A DNA stretch of 64,000 nt from contig NZ_JAKRCW010000012.1 in the NCBI RefSeq assembly GCF_022346425.1, positions 1 to 64,000 of the forward strand, read 5' to 3'. Every line of letters begins with the position of its first letter. Position 1 is the first letter of the stretch. Made by a program: the position numbers and the translations under genes. This document shows, in pieces, positions 43,511 to 52,517 of the stretch. The stretch is from Pseudoglutamicibacter albus (GTDB taxonomy: Bacteria; Actinomycetota; Actinomycetes; Actinomycetales; Micrococcaceae). The notes under the pieces are model-generated. The model was not told the DNA's origin. It saw only the letters and a list, made by a program, of their open reading frames with translations, and made no database searches.

Positions 43511-44545
43511 GGAGACACCCCCGGACTCGAAGTGCGAAAAAACATCCTTATATGCGGCCGCGAGCCGCAATGGATCATGCACAGACTCTTTAGCCTTCGA
43601 TTCGACACGGTCGAAGAACACCTTAGTGCCCATGTTCTCTGCGACCTGGCAGAAATACGCTTCATCATCGAGGGTCGATGGATCAGCGAGCACCGCATCG
43701 ATGTGCAGCTCAGGAGCGTAGCGGCGCAGAATCTTGAGGTGATCAGCAGACCTCAGCCCGGAGGCCTCAAACGTTGAAGACGACAAGTTCATCGTCACAA
43801 GCGTGCGGGCTTGCGATTCAGCGAGCGCCCGCCGGCTGTCATTGAGCAACAGGTGCGGCATAACCGACGTGTACCACGAGCCTGGCCCCAGCACATTCCA
43901 GTCCGCTTCGCTGATGGCTTCCACAGCCTGCGGGGTCGCGCTCGCATCTTCAGGAAGCAAGCAGATATCGGTCACGGAACCACGGTGCGCCGCTTTCGCC
44001 AACGCAACCTGGCCCTCATACACCTCAGCTATCGGCTGACCATCTTGTTCCCTCACAACGGTGCCTTTGATGCGCAACGGATCGGTCGACATCGGCAGGA
44101 CCCTGCCGCGGGCACCAAGCAACTGGCCAGCCCAGTTCAGGCCTTCGACCGCATCCCCCAGCATCTCCCACAAGGTCACGATGAGGAAGTTACCCAGAAC
44201 GTGACCTTCCATACTGCGAGGAGAATCTGGAAGCGTTGTGAACCTGTGCTGCATGACCCGGGCCCAGGTGCGGCCCCATTCGCTGTCATCGCACAGCGCC
44301 GAAAGCGCCATCCGCAGGTCCCCTGGCGGCAGCACACCGAACTCGTCACGGATCCGGCCTGAAGAACCTCCGTCATCGGCAACCGTCACGATGGCCGTCA
44401 GGTCAGCATCAAGCAAACGCAAAGCCTTCAGCGAGGCATGCAGTCCATGCCCGCCGCCGAGTGCGGTGATCTTCCACCGCGAGCGACGCTGGCTAGGACG
44501 CAAACGCGGAGCGACCAGCGGGATCGCATGTGTCGGTATATCCAT
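43505..44545 (-). CDS. yvcK: YvcK/GlmR-type UDP-sugar binding regulator (CofD-like fold)
   Basis: A 346-residue CofD-like protein. The nucleotide-binding segment TALGGGHGLHASLKAL near residue 27 and VTVADDGGSSGRIRDEFG near 54 are diagnostic. Homologues bind UDP-GlcNAc and adjust carbon flow into cell-wall precursors. It sits in the conserved rapZ-yvcK-whiA block and starts two bases after rapZ. Seven residues before the stop is a stretch HFESGGVSG. Likely co-transcribed with rapZ and whiA. Confidence 0.95.
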   Translation of the reverse strand: MDIPTHAIPLVAPRLRPSQRRSRWKITALGGGHGLHASLKALRLLDADLTAIVTVADDGGSSGRIRDEFGVLPPGDLRMALSALCDDSEWGRTWARVMQHRFTTLPDSPRSMEGHVLGNFLIVTLWEMLGDAVEGLNWAGQLLGARGRVLPMSTDPLRIKGTVVREQDGQPIAEVYEGQVALAKAAHRGSVTDICLLPEDASATPQAVEAISEADWNVLGPGSWYTSVMPHLLLNDSRRALAESQARTLVTMNLSSSTFEASGLRSADHLKILRRYAPELHIDAVLADPSTLDDEAYFCQVAENMGTKVFFDRVESKAKESVHDPLRLAAAYKDVFSHFESGGVSG

Positions 44546-44547
44546 GC

Positions 44548-45441
44548 CTATTCCCTCCCCAAGTCCCGGTGTGAAAGAACAACCTTCAGATCAGGGTTCT
44601 GATCAAGACGGCGAGCGACCTCGGTTGCAATCGCCACCGAACGGTGTTTACCACCAGTGCACCCGATAGCGATCGTCGCATAATGCTTCCGTTCACGGCG
44701 GTAGCCATCGAACACCGATTCGAGCGCACCCACGTAGTGCTCGATGAACGTTGTTGTGCCCTCCGCTTGCAACACATACTGCGAAACGTCATGATCCTGA
44801 CCGGTGAGTGGACGCAGTTCAGGAACCCAGTGCGGATTAGGAACAAAACGGACATCAGCCATGAAGTTAGCGTCCATCGGGACACCGTATTTGAAGCCGA
44901 AGCTGATCACGTTGAGCGTCAGAACCACGGGGCCTTGCTCATTGAACAGGTCGTGGATGGAGCGGCTGAGATCATGCACGTTCATCGTTGTGGTGTCAAG
45001 CGTGAAATCGGCCCGCTCACGCAGGCCCGCCGTTAGGGCGCGCTCGGCCGCGATCCCGTCAACGATGCGCCCGCTACCTTGCAACGGGTGCGGGCGGCGG
45101 CCCTGTTCAAAGCGGCGCACGAGTGTTGCATCGTCACAATCGATAAACAGGAGCTGATACTCCACGCCGTCAGTGTCCATCTGCGCGAGCGTGCTACTCA
45201 GATCATCCAGAACCTGCTGGGACCGGACGTTTACACCTACCGCGATCTTGAACTCTTGGCTACGCGATCGCGACAAGACATCTACGAGGGTCTGTAACAT
45301 CTGTGGCGGAAGATTATCCACCACGTACCAGCCCATGTCCTCTAAAGCATGGCCTGCCGTAGTGCGGCCTGCCCCAGACATGCTGGTCATGACAACGATC
45401 GTATTCTTCTGCGGTACCTCAGCCGGCTGCTCAATCTGCAT
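44548..45441 (-). CDS. rapZ: RapZ-family nucleotide-binding protein
   Basis: A 297-residue RapZ/YvcJ P-loop protein. The Walker A loop reads SMSGAGRTTAG, with Arg in place of the usual Lys, a variant I recall as normal in actinobacteria. DMGWYVVDNLPP and the C-terminal GCTGGKHRSVAIATEVA block are diagnostic. RapZ controls amino-sugar metabolism through small RNAs in enterobacteria; that RNA system is not known in actinobacteria. The start has a TAGCCT hexamer six bases upstream and no ribosome site, so it may be leaderless. Confidence 0.95.
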   Translation of the reverse strand: MQIEQPAEVPQKNTIVVMTSMSGAGRTTAGHALEDMGWYVVDNLPPQMLQTLVDVLSRSRSQEFKIAVGVNVRSQQVLDDLSSTLAQMDTDGVEYQLLFIDCDDATLVRRFEQGRRPHPLQGSGRIVDGIAAERALTAGLRERADFTLDTTTMNVHDLSRSIHDLFNEQGPVVLTLNVISFGFKYGVPMDANFMADVRFVPNPHWVPELRPLTGQDHDVSQYVLQAEGTTTFIEHYVGALESVFDGYRRERKHYATIAIGCTGGKHRSVAIATEVARRLDQNPDLKVVLSHRDLGRE

Positions 45442-45467
45442 AACCCAAGGCTACCCAACCGCCGTCC

Positions 45468-47393
45468 CTAGCGTGCCTCGGTCTCATCAGCATGAAGCGC
45501 ATCGTAGATCTTCTGAGCCAACGCAGGACCAACGCCCTTAGCGCTTTGAAGCTCCTCAACGCTCGCGGCCCGCATCTTCTTCAGCGACGGAAACGCATCC
45601 CGTAGAGCCTTTTGCTTGGCGGGGCCGAGCCCATCCACGGTATCCAAGATGGACTCAAGCATCGACTTGCCTCGGCGTTCTCGGTGGAACGTGATCGCGA
45701 AACGGTGTGATTCATCACGCACGCGTTGTAATAAGAACAACCCTTCGGATTGCCGAGGCAGAATCACCGGGTAGTCGTCCCCGGGGACCCACACCTCCTC
45801 AAGACGCTTAGCCAACCCGACCACCGCGATGTCCGTGATCCCCAAATCCAGTAGAGCCTGCTGGGCAGCCGCCACCTGAGGTGGGCCGCCATCGACCACA
45901 ACCAGCGAAGGCGGGTAGGCAAACTTAGGGGCCTGACCCTTCACGGCTTCTTCGGCAGTGATCTCACCAGAAGTGTGAGTCTCGGCCTCCGCAAGGTCTT
46001 CGAGGTAGCGCTGAAAACGGCGCGAGATGACGTCATACATCGAGGCCGTGTCATCACGGGCAGCGTCACCTTTGACCATGAACCTGCGGTAATCAGACTT
46101 CTTCGGCAGCCCGTCTTCGAACACGACCATCGAACCCACAACATTGGTTCCGGACGAATGAGAGTTGTCATAGCCTTCAATGCGTAGCGGTGGCTCAGCA
46201 AGCCCGAGAGCTTCTTGGAGTTGTTGCAGGCCAGCTGAACGCACCGTGATGTCCCCGGCACGTTTGATCTTGTGAAGTTTGAGCGCCTGGACGGCGTTCT
46301 CATGCACAGTCTCAGCGAGTTCACGCTTGGTTCCGCGCTGGGCAACGCGCAAAGAGACTTTCGCGCCGCGCAACTCAGAGAGCCAGCCGGTCAGCACCTC
46401 GAAACGCGTAGGCAGTTCAGGGACCAATACTTCACGTGGGATCCGGTCGGCATCATCATAAGCGCCATAAACCTGTTCCAACAGTTGCTCAACAAGCCGC
46501 GGCGGTTCGAGGTCTTCAACCTTCTCCATGACCCAGCCTCGCTGGCCTGTGATGCGCCCGTGGCGGACGTGAAACACCTGGACCGCCGCTTCCAGGTCGT
46601 CTTGTTCGATACCGAAAATATCCGCGTGCGTCGATTCATCCAGCACAACAGCGTTGCGTTCAAAGACCTTCTGAAGCGCCTGGATGTCATCGCGATGCCG
46701 TGCGGCGGATTCGTAGTCGAGCTCAGCGACGGCTTGCCTCATCTTCGCTTCGAGCTCGCGGATTGCGGGCTTGCCGTCGCCGCTCATGAACCGAATCAAG
46801 CCGTTGACAAGCTCACGATGCTCCTCAACGCTGACCCGCTCCACACACGGGGCGGAACATTTGTCGATATATCCGAGCAGGCACGGGCGTCCCGAACGCT
46901 CTGCCCGGCGAAAAACGCCCGCTGAACAGGTACGCACCGGGAAAACACGAAGCAACAGATCGAGGGTTTCACGCACCGCACGCGCCGGGGAAAACGGCCC
47001 GAAATACTTGGTCCCCTTACGCCTGTCACCACGCATCACCTGGGCGCGCGGGAACTTCTCAGAAACCGTGACGGCCAGGTAAGGATAGGACTTATCGTCC
47101 CGGAACATGATGTTGAAACGTGGATTGAACTGTTTGATCCACGTGTATTCAAGCTGTAGCGATTCCTGTTCGGAACCCACCACCGTCCATTCAACAGACG
47201 ATGCCGTGTGCACCATCGTGTACGTCTTAGGCGAGAGCTGTTCCGGGGCAACAAAGTAGGAGTTGAGCCGGTTCCTCAGGTTCTTGGCTTTGCCGACATA
47301 GATGATGCGGCCAGCAGGGTCTCGGAAACGATAGACGCCCGGACTTGTAGGGATCTGAGATGATTCGGGGCGGTACGATGCCGGATCGGCCAC
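45468..47393 (-). CDS. uvrC: UvrC, excinuclease ABC subunit C
   Basis: A 641-residue nucleotide-excision-repair nuclease. The GIY-YIG domain covers residues 12-90 (SPGVYRFRDPAG, IIYVGKAKNLRNRL), the UVR motif lies near 205-240, the RNase H-like endonuclease domain near 395-545 (IEGYDNSHSSG), and tandem helix-hairpin-helix motifs end the protein (LDTVDGLGPAKQKAL, LQSAKGVGPALAQKI). GTG 47393 is chosen since a perfect AGGTGA ribosome site lies five bases upstream; GTG 47402 sits directly on that site. It lies downstream of plsC behind a repeat-rich spacer. Confidence 0.97.
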   Translation of the reverse strand: MADPASYRPESSQIPTSPGVYRFRDPAGRIIYVGKAKNLRNRLNSYFVAPEQLSPKTYTMVHTASSVEWTVVGSEQESLQLEYTWIKQFNPRFNIMFRDDKSYPYLAVTVSEKFPRAQVMRGDRRKGTKYFGPFSPARAVRETLDLLLRVFPVRTCSAGVFRRAERSGRPCLLGYIDKCSAPCVERVSVEEHRELVNGLIRFMSGDGKPAIRELEAKMRQAVAELDYESAARHRDDIQALQKVFERNAVVLDESTHADIFGIEQDDLEAAVQVFHVRHGRITGQRGWVMEKVEDLEPPRLVEQLLEQVYGAYDDADRIPREVLVPELPTRFEVLTGWLSELRGAKVSLRVAQRGTKRELAETVHENAVQALKLHKIKRAGDITVRSAGLQQLQEALGLAEPPLRIEGYDNSHSSGTNVVGSMVVFEDGLPKKSDYRRFMVKGDAARDDTASMYDVISRRFQRYLEDLAEAETHTSGEITAEEAVKGQAPKFAYPPSLVVVDGGPPQVAAAQQALLDLGITDIAVVGLAKRLEEVWVPGDDYPVILPRQSEGLFLLQRVRDESHRFAITFHRERRGKSMLESILDTVDGLGPAKQKALRDAFPSLKKMRAASVEELQSAKGVGPALAQKIYDALHADETEAR

Positions 47394-47410
47394 CTGATTC
47401 ACCTCGCCTA

Positions 47411-47525
47411 GGTCACTACTGCGGTCACTACTTAGGGTTCGCTATTGGTGGTTCGCTACTGGAACGTCGGAGCTTTACTGGGATGCTGGGGGCTTTACTG
47501 GGATGCCGTGGCCCTATTGGGCTGT
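47411..47525 (-). repeat. Degenerate 12-20-nt repeat array between plsC and uvrC
   Basis: Seven plus-strand units share CTATTGG, CTACTGG or TTACTGG cores, at about 47417, 47429, 47441, 47456, 47475, 47495 and 47514. The two best match over GCTTTACTGGGATGC (47472 and 47492, 20 bases apart). The last unit contains the plsC stop. On the minus strand each core reads as a CCARTAR-like stop context. Confidence 0.65.
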
Positions 47526-48182
47526 TGGGGCTTTGTTGTACTCCCCCACGCGTTCTTGCCCCGTGATCTGTGCGATCGCATCGACCACCTGATCAGTTAC
47601 TTTACGGCGTAGCGGCAACGGGTGCTTAGCGCCAGGATGTTCGAAAGCAAGCGGCGCACCCACGTGGAGTTCGAATTTATGGCGCCGGATCCGGTTGGAT
47701 CCGGCAGGCTGGAGCTTATCTGTACCAATGAGCCCTACAGGAACCACTGGCGCTCCGGTGGCCAGGGTCAACCAGCCTACGCCAGTGCGCCCCCGGTACA
47801 GGCGGCCGTCACGGGAGCGGGTCCCCTCCGGATAGATACCTACTCCGGAGCCTTTGTCGAGGATCTCAACGAGCTTATCCAGCGCGGCCACTGAGGCAGC
47901 CTGTTGCCCGCGTTGGACCGGGATCGAGCCAACCGAGGTGAAGAACGCTTTCATGATCCGACCTTTAATGCCCGGAGTCGTGAAGTATTCGGCTTTAGCG
48001 AAGAACGCGACCTTGCGCGGCATCAACGCCTGGATGATGACCGAGTCGAAGAACGACAAGTGGTTCGAAGCGACGATGAACGGTCCTTCTTTGGGAATGT
48101 TCTCAAGGCCTGTGATGGTCGGCCTGAAGACAAGCTTGATAGCCCGCGCTACCACGGGCTTGAAGAAATCGATGCTTGCCAT
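47514..48182 (-). CDS. plsC: 1-acylglycerol-3-phosphate acyltransferase (PlsC family)
   Basis: A 222-residue membrane-associated acyltransferase for phosphatidate synthesis. It shows the catalytic HX4D motif in SNHLSFFDSVI near residue 40, the YPEGTRSRDGRLY substrate-binding motif near 118 and APVVPVGLIGT near 145. An AAGGTGA site lies about 12 bases before the ATG. A 20-bp palindrome is just upstream. It is located between uvrA and uvrC, as often seen in Micrococcales. Confidence 0.93.
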   Translation of the reverse strand: MASIDFFKPVVARAIKLVFRPTITGLENIPKEGPFIVASNHLSFFDSVIIQALMPRKVAFFAKAEYFTTPGIKGRIMKAFFTSVGSIPVQRGQQAASVAALDKLVEILDKGSGVGIYPEGTRSRDGRLYRGRTGVGWLTLATGAPVVPVGLIGTDKLQPAGSNRIRRHKFELHVGAPLAFEHPGAKHPLPLRRKVTDQVVDAIAQITGQERVGEYNKAPTAQ

Positions 48183-48203
48183 CCTGGATTCGTCACCTTA
48201 TCT

Positions 48204-48223
48204 GCATGCCTTGAAAGGCATGC
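48204..48223. promoter_or_regulatory. 20-bp palindrome upstream of plsC
   Basis: GCATGCCTT-GA-AAGGCATGC is a perfect 9-bp dyad 21 bases upstream of the plsC start. T residues follow it on the plus strand, but no plus-strand gene ends here, so it is more likely an operator or a 5'-UTR hairpin than a terminator. Confidence 0.45.
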
Positions 48224-48371
48224 TTTTCTTATTGCTCTAGAAGTTTTCCGTTTGCAATTGTGCCACGGATGGCCCGCCTTTTGTTTATCACAGCGGAGCA
48301 TTACAAGGCGCAGGTTCATGCCGATTCCGGCATGCTTGGCCGCACCTAGCAGGCGCAGGCACCCGGGCGGG

Positions 48372-51254
48372 TTAGTTCAGGATCTCGTTGAGGAAGAAGC
48401 CCGTGTGGGACTCGGAAACCTTTGCCACGTCCTCCGGCGTTCCTTCCGCGACGATTGTCCCGCCACCAGAACCACCTTCGGGGCCTAAGTCGATAATCCA
48501 GTCCGCAGACTTGATCACATCCAAGTTGTGTTCAATCACAACCACCGAGTTGCCCTTATCCACCAGCCCCTGCACCACGCGCAGAAGCTTGTTGATGTCC
48601 TCGAAGTGCAGGCCTGTGGTCGGCTCATCCAAAACATAGATACTGCGCCCGTTCGAGCGCTTCTGCAGCTCGGAGGCGAGCTTGACGCGTTGAGCCTCAC
48701 CACCCGAAAGCGTGGTGGCGGGCTGGCCGAGCCGCACATAACCGAGCCCCACATCGACCAGCGTGTCGAGGTGGCGAGCGATGGGCCTGAAGGCGGAGAA
48801 GAAGTCAGCGGCCTCCTCGATCGGCATATCAAGCACATCGGAAATGGATTTGCCTTTGTACTTGACCTGCAGCGTCTCGCGGTTATAACGGGCACCGTGG
48901 CAGACTTCACACGGAACATAGACGTCCGGCAGGAAGTTCATCTCGATCTTGATGGTTCCATCGCCCTTGCACGCTTCGCAGCGCCCACCCTTGACGTTGA
49001 AGGAGAAACGCCCCGGCAAATAGCCGCGCATCTTCGCTTCCGGGGTTTCGGCGAAGAGCTTACGAACATGATCGAAGACACCCGTGTAGGTGGCCGGATT
49101 GGAGCGCGGCGTCCGCCCGATCGGGCTCTGGTCTACGTGGATCACCTTATCGAGGTGTTCAAGGCCCTCGACGCGGGTATGGCGGCCCGGAACGAACTTC
49201 GCTTTGTTGAGCTTGGTCGCCAAGACCCGATACAGAATGTCGTTGATGAGCGTGGACTTACCCGAGCCAGAAACACCCGTGACAGCGGTCAGCATGCCAA
49301 GCGGGACGTTCACGGTCACGTTCTTGAGGTTGTTCTCACGTGCCCCAACAATCTTGAGTTGGCGCTTCCTATCGCGTTTGCGGCGCTTCTCCGGAACCGC
49401 GATGCTTCGACGGCCAGCAAGATAAGCGCCCGTAACCGATTCGGTGCTTTCCTTCAGCTCGGCGAGCGATCCCGAGTGCACGATCTGCCCGCCGTGCTCG
49501 CCAGCGCCTGGCCCCACATCGACAATCCAGTCGGCTTCTTCGATGGTCTCTTCGTCGTGCTCAACCACAATCAGCGTGTTGCCGAGATCGCGTAGGCGCG
49601 TCAGGGTCTCGATGAGGCGGCGGTTATCGCGCTGGTGCAAACCAATGGATGGTTCGTCGAGCACGTAGAGCACACCGACCAGTCCTGAACCGATCTGGGT
49701 CGCCAAACGGATGCGTTGGGCCTCACCGCCCGAAAGCGTGGCGGAGGCGCGGGAGAGGTTGAGGTAGTTCAAGCCGACATCGAGCATGAACTTCAGTCGA
49801 GCGCGGATCTCTTTGAGAACCTCGGTTGCGATCTTAGCTTCACGCTCGTTGAGTTCGAGGCTCGCGGCGAACTCATAAGCCTCATCGAGCGCCATTTCTG
49901 AAACTTCTGCGATCGATTTCCCACCGACCAGCACGGCGAGCACCGCAGGGTTCAGGCGAGCGCCGTTGCACTCCGGGCACGGGACGTTGCGCATGTACTC
50001 TTCGTAGCGTTCACGAGCGGTATCGGATTCGGTTTCGCCGTGCTTACGTTTGATGTATCCGAGCACACCTTCGAAACCCTGCGTGTAGCGGCGTTCGCGG
50101 CCAAAACGGTTGCGGTAGGCCACGGTGACCTTATAGTCCTTGCCGTGCAGTAGCGCTTTCTGAGCCTTCTTCGGTAGCTTCTCAAAAGGCGTATCGACGT
50201 CGAAGCCGAGTTCTTCACCCAGCCCAGCCATGACGCGCACCCAATACTTGGCAACCGAGCTGCCGATGGCCCACGGCGCGATCGCGCCTTCAGCCAGGGT
50301 TGCGGATGGGTCTGGAACCACGAGGTCAGGGTCCACTTCGAGCTGATGCCCGATGCCGTCGCAGCGTTGGCATGCACCGAATGGGTTGTTGAAGGAGAAG
50401 GTGCGTGGTTCGATCTCTTCAAGCTGCACCGGATGGTCGTTGGGGCATGCGAGGCGTTCGGAGAACGTACGGGTGCGGTCGGCTGCATCCGCGTCGCGGT
50501 CCACGAAGTCGATCATCACGCGGCCGTCGGCGAGCTTGAGCGCGGTCTCAACCGAGTCGGTGAGGCGTTGCATCGCGGATTCTTTGATCGCGATGCGGTC
50601 CACGATGACTTCGATCGTGTGTTTGTACTGCTTGGCGAGCTTAGGCGGATCAGAGAGTTGGATGGTTTCGCCGTCCACGCGGGCGCGGGCGTAACCGTCT
50701 TGGGATAGTTGCGCGAAGAGGTCCTGGAATTCGCCTTTACGCTCCCGAACCATGGGGGCCATGACGGCGATGCGAGTCTTGTCTTCTTCCCGCATGAGTT
50801 GATCCACGATCTGCTGCGGAGTCTGAGCCGTGATTTTCTCGCCGCACTCTGGGCAGTGTGCGATTCCGACGCGCGCGAACAACAAGCGCAGGTAGTCGTG
50901 AATTTCTGTCACGGTGCCAACCGTGGAGCGCGGGTTCTTTGAGGTTGATTTCTGGTCGATCGAAACCGCCGGTGAAAGGCCTTCGATGAAATCGACGTCA
51001 GGCTTATCAACCTGGCCGAGGAACATGCGGGCATAAGCCGAAAGAGACTCGACGTAGCGGCGTTGGCCTTCCGCGAAGATCGTGTCAAAGGCCAGGGAAG
51101 ACTTACCGGAGCCAGACAATCCCGTGAAGACGATCATGGCGTCGCGCGGCAGCGTCACATCGACGTTTTTAAGGTTGTGTTCGCGGGCTCCCTGAACAAC
51201 AACGCGGGTTCTGTCAGGGCGAGTGCTGAAAGGTGTGGTCACAGAAGAAGTCAC
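48372..51254 (-). CDS. uvrA: UvrA, excinuclease ABC subunit A
   Basis: A 960-residue damage-recognition ATPase with two ABC modules. Walker A motifs are [13 protein letters not shown] near 44 and [13 protein letters not shown] near 655; signatures [15 protein letters not shown] and [15 protein letters not shown]. The second and third zinc modules keep CxxC pairs ([17 protein letters not shown] and CEVCHGARY). In the first, the leading pair reads CPNDH, a C-x3-H variant before [11 protein letters not shown] 51254 is supported by a TACCAT hexamer seven bases upstream (leaderless arrangement); GTG 51242 is possible. The stop context GAACTAACC reappears in the spacer upstream of the gene. Confidence 0.98.
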   Translation of the reverse strand: MTSSVTTPFSTRPDRTRVVVQGAREHNLKNVDVTLPRDAMIVFTGLSGSGKSSLAFDTIFAEGQRRYVESLSAYARMFLGQVDKPDVDFIEGLSPAVSIDQKSTSKNPRSTVGTVTEIHDYLRLLFARVGIAHCPECGEKITAQTPQQIVDQLMREEDKTRIAVMAPMVRERKGEFQDLFAQLSQDGYARARVDGETIQLSDPPKLAKQYKHTIEVIVDRIAIKESAMQRLTDSVETALKLADGRVMIDFVDRDADAADRTRTFSERLACPNDHPVQLEEIEPRTFSFNNPFGACQRCDGIGHQLEVDPDLVVPDPSATLAEGAIAPWAIGSSVAKYWVRVMAGLGEELGFDVDTPFEKLPKKAQKALLHGKDYKVTVAYRNRFGRERRYTQGFEGVLGYIKRKHGETESDTARERYEEYMRNVPCPECNGARLNPAVLAVLVGGKSIAEVSEMALDEAYEFAASLELNEREAKIATEVLKEIRARLKFMLDVGLNYLNLSRASATLSGGEAQRIRLATQIGSGLVGVLYVLDEPSIGLHQRDNRRLIETLTRLRDLGNTLIVVEHDEETIEEADWIVDVGPGAGEHGGQIVHSGSLAELKESTESVTGAYLAGRRSIAVPEKRRKRDRKRQLKIVGARENNLKNVTVNVPLGMLTAVTGVSGSGKSTLINDILYRVLATKLNKAKFVPGRHTRVEGLEHLDKVIHVDQSPIGRTPRSNPATYTGVFDHVRKLFAETPEAKMRGYLPGRFSFNVKGGRCEACKGDGTIKIEMNFLPDVYVPCEVCHGARYNRETLQVKYKGKSISDVLDMPIEEAADFFSAFRPIARHLDTLVDVGLGYVRLGQPATTLSGGEAQRVKLASELQKRSNGRSIYVLDEPTTGLHFEDINKLLRVVQGLVDKGNSVVVIEHNLDVIKSADWIIDLGPEGGSGGGTIVAEGTPEDVAKVSESHTGFFLNEILN

Positions 51255-51261
51255 AGCTCCA

Positions 51262-51267
51262 ATGGTA
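51262..51267 (-). promoter_or_regulatory. Candidate -10 element for leaderless uvrA mRNA
   Basis: On the minus strand TACCAT is followed by seven bases and GTG 51254. A GGAG lies too close to the GTG for a normal ribosome site. Confidence 0.4.
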
Positions 51268-51275
51268 GTAAGTGT

Positions 51276-51289
51276 CAGTTGCGCAACTG
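51276..51289. promoter_or_regulatory. 14-bp palindrome in the uvrA promoter
   Basis: CAGTTGCGCAACTG is a perfect palindrome eight bases upstream of the candidate -10. It does not match the actinobacterial LexA box (GAAC-N4-GTTC), so a different regulator or chance is possible. Confidence 0.4.
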
Positions 51290-51334
51290 GTTGCGTCGCG
51301 GTCGCGCACCGCGCACTCCGCGCGGCTGAACCCC

Positions 51335-51410
51335 GGTTAGTTCAATGCTGAGGCCCGGCTAGTTCAATACTGGTTAGTTCAATACTGCGTGGCTGGCTAT
51401 TTATTAGATG
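51335..51410 (-). repeat. Stop-context repeats between gntR and uvrA
   Basis: Four 16-nt plus-strand copies: GGTTAGTTCAATGCTG (51335), GGCTAGTTCAATACTG (51357), GGTTAGTTCAATACTG (51372) and the diverged GGCTATTTATTAGATG (51395), which contains the gntR stop. The reverse reads as ATTGAACTARCC with an in-register TAA or TAG. Confidence 0.75.
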
Positions 51411-51768
51411 GCCAGGCGGCGCGTACGAGGTCGAGGGCCGCTTGAAGGCTCAGGCCTGCGCCTTCGGCTGAGCGAGCGAACCATGTTGCATTGGATGCGA
51501 TTTTCGCTGATGTTCGCCCGGCTCCGGGTGTCACGATCGTGCCAGCGCGCCCTCGGCCTTCCACGAGGCCGAGTTCTTCGAGCTCCTTATAGGCTCGGGC
51601 AACAGTGTTGGTCGCGAGGTTGAGTTGGGCGGCGAGTGAGCGGACTGTCGGTAGTTTCGTTCCGACGGCGATCGTGCCTTCTCGGATGTCTTGGGCAATT
51701 GCGCGGCGCACTTGGCGGTACGGCGGGATGTCTTCACTGCTGACCGTGAAGTCGGCGAGGATCGTCAT
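51397..51768 (-). CDS. Small GntR-family (YtrA-type) transcriptional regulator
   Basis: A 123-residue regulator with a GntR winged helix (IPPYRQVRRAIAQDIREG, then LPTVRSLAAQLNLATNTVARAYKELEELGLV) and only a short helical tail (about 90-123), which is the YtrA size class. ATG 51768 gives a six-base gap to a GGAAAG site; ATG 51774 is two bases from it. YtrA-type regulators usually accompany an ABC transporter, but here the nearest divergent gene is a metallo-hydrolase. The 74-bp spacer contains half-palindromes GTAT...ATAC that could be its operator. Confidence 0.85.
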   Translation of the reverse strand: MTILADFTVSSEDIPPYRQVRRAIAQDIREGTIAVGTKLPTVRSLAAQLNLATNTVARAYKELEELGLVEGRGRAGTIVTPGAGRTSAKIASNATWFARSAEGAGLSLQAALDLVRAAWPSNK

Positions 51769-51829
51769 AGTCATCTTTCCGGCGGTTTTAGTGCCTTTGA
51801 CACAACACAATACGAGATATGTATCAGGG

Positions 51830-51835
51830 TATACT
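51830..51835 (+). promoter_or_regulatory. Candidate -10 element for leaderless MBL hydrolase mRNA
   Basis: TATACT ends seven bases before ATG 51843 with no ribosome site between. It overlaps GTATCAGGGTATAC, a dyad that could let GntR block the promoter. Confidence 0.5.
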
Positions 51836-51842
51836 ACTGGGC

Positions 51843-52517
51843 ATGGCTCCAGCATCTCCACGTAACTCTTCGCAAGGATCAAAAGCACAGGTTATTGCCT
51901 CGGATGACAAGACTCGGCTCAGCATGGTCGCGGTGTCCGATATGGATAACCGCGCCTATATTCTGCAGTCGCTGACTGATCCGCAGGATGTGTTGCTCAT
52001 CGATGCCCCTGCTGAGCCTGAGACTTTGCGCGCGGCCGTCGGTGCTGATGCCGCGCCGAGCATCGTGATTACGCATCAGCACCATGACCACACTGGCGCT
52101 TTGCCGGAGCTGACCGGGGAAAGTACCCGGCTCGTCGGGCATCCGCTGGATATTCCTGCGGTTGAAGAGATGCGGGGCGTCACATTCACGGAGACTGTGG
52201 ATGATGGTGACACGGTGGACGCTGGCGGGGTCACGTTGGATGTGATCTGGTTGCGTGGACACACCCCTGGCTCGATTGCGTTGGCCACTACGATCGATGG
52301 GGTTCAGCACCTCTTCACGGGCGATTCCCTCTTCCCTGGTGGCGTGGGTAATACATGGAATGATCCGGAGCGTTTCGCAACGCTGATTGACGACGTTGAG
52401 TCCAAACTGTTCGGCCGTTATCCGGATGAAACGGTTGTTTTACCGGGTCATGGCGATGGCACCACGCTAGGTGATGAGCGTGCGAGCTTGCCTGAGTGGC
52501 GTGCCCGCGGCTGGTGA
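51843..52517 (+). CDS. MBL-fold metallo-hydrolase
   Basis: A 224-residue metallo-beta-lactamase-fold protein with the full two-metal site: THQHHDHTG near residue 80, His in LRGHTPGSIAL near 145, Asp in FTGDSLFPGG near 165 and His in VLPGHGDGTTLGDE near 206. This is close to glyoxalase-II-like hydrolases of unknown substrate. Its TGA overlaps the helicase ATG by one base (TGATG), implying coupled translation. Confidence 0.88.
   Translation: MAPASPRNSSQGSKAQVIASDDKTRLSMVAVSDMDNRAYILQSLTDPQDVLLIDAPAEPETLRAAVGADAAPSIVITHQHHDHTGALPELTGESTRLVGHPLDIPAVEEMRGVTFTETVDDGDTVDAGGVTLDVIWLRGHTPGSIALATTIDGVQHLFTGDSLFPGGVGNTWNDPERFATLIDDVESKLFGRYPDETVVLPGHGDGTTLGDERASLPEWRARGW

Noticed and set aside
48204-48223. 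Hairpin plus T run as a terminator
   Set aside because: The T run is on the plus strand, where no gene ends; neighbouring genes are on the minus strand.
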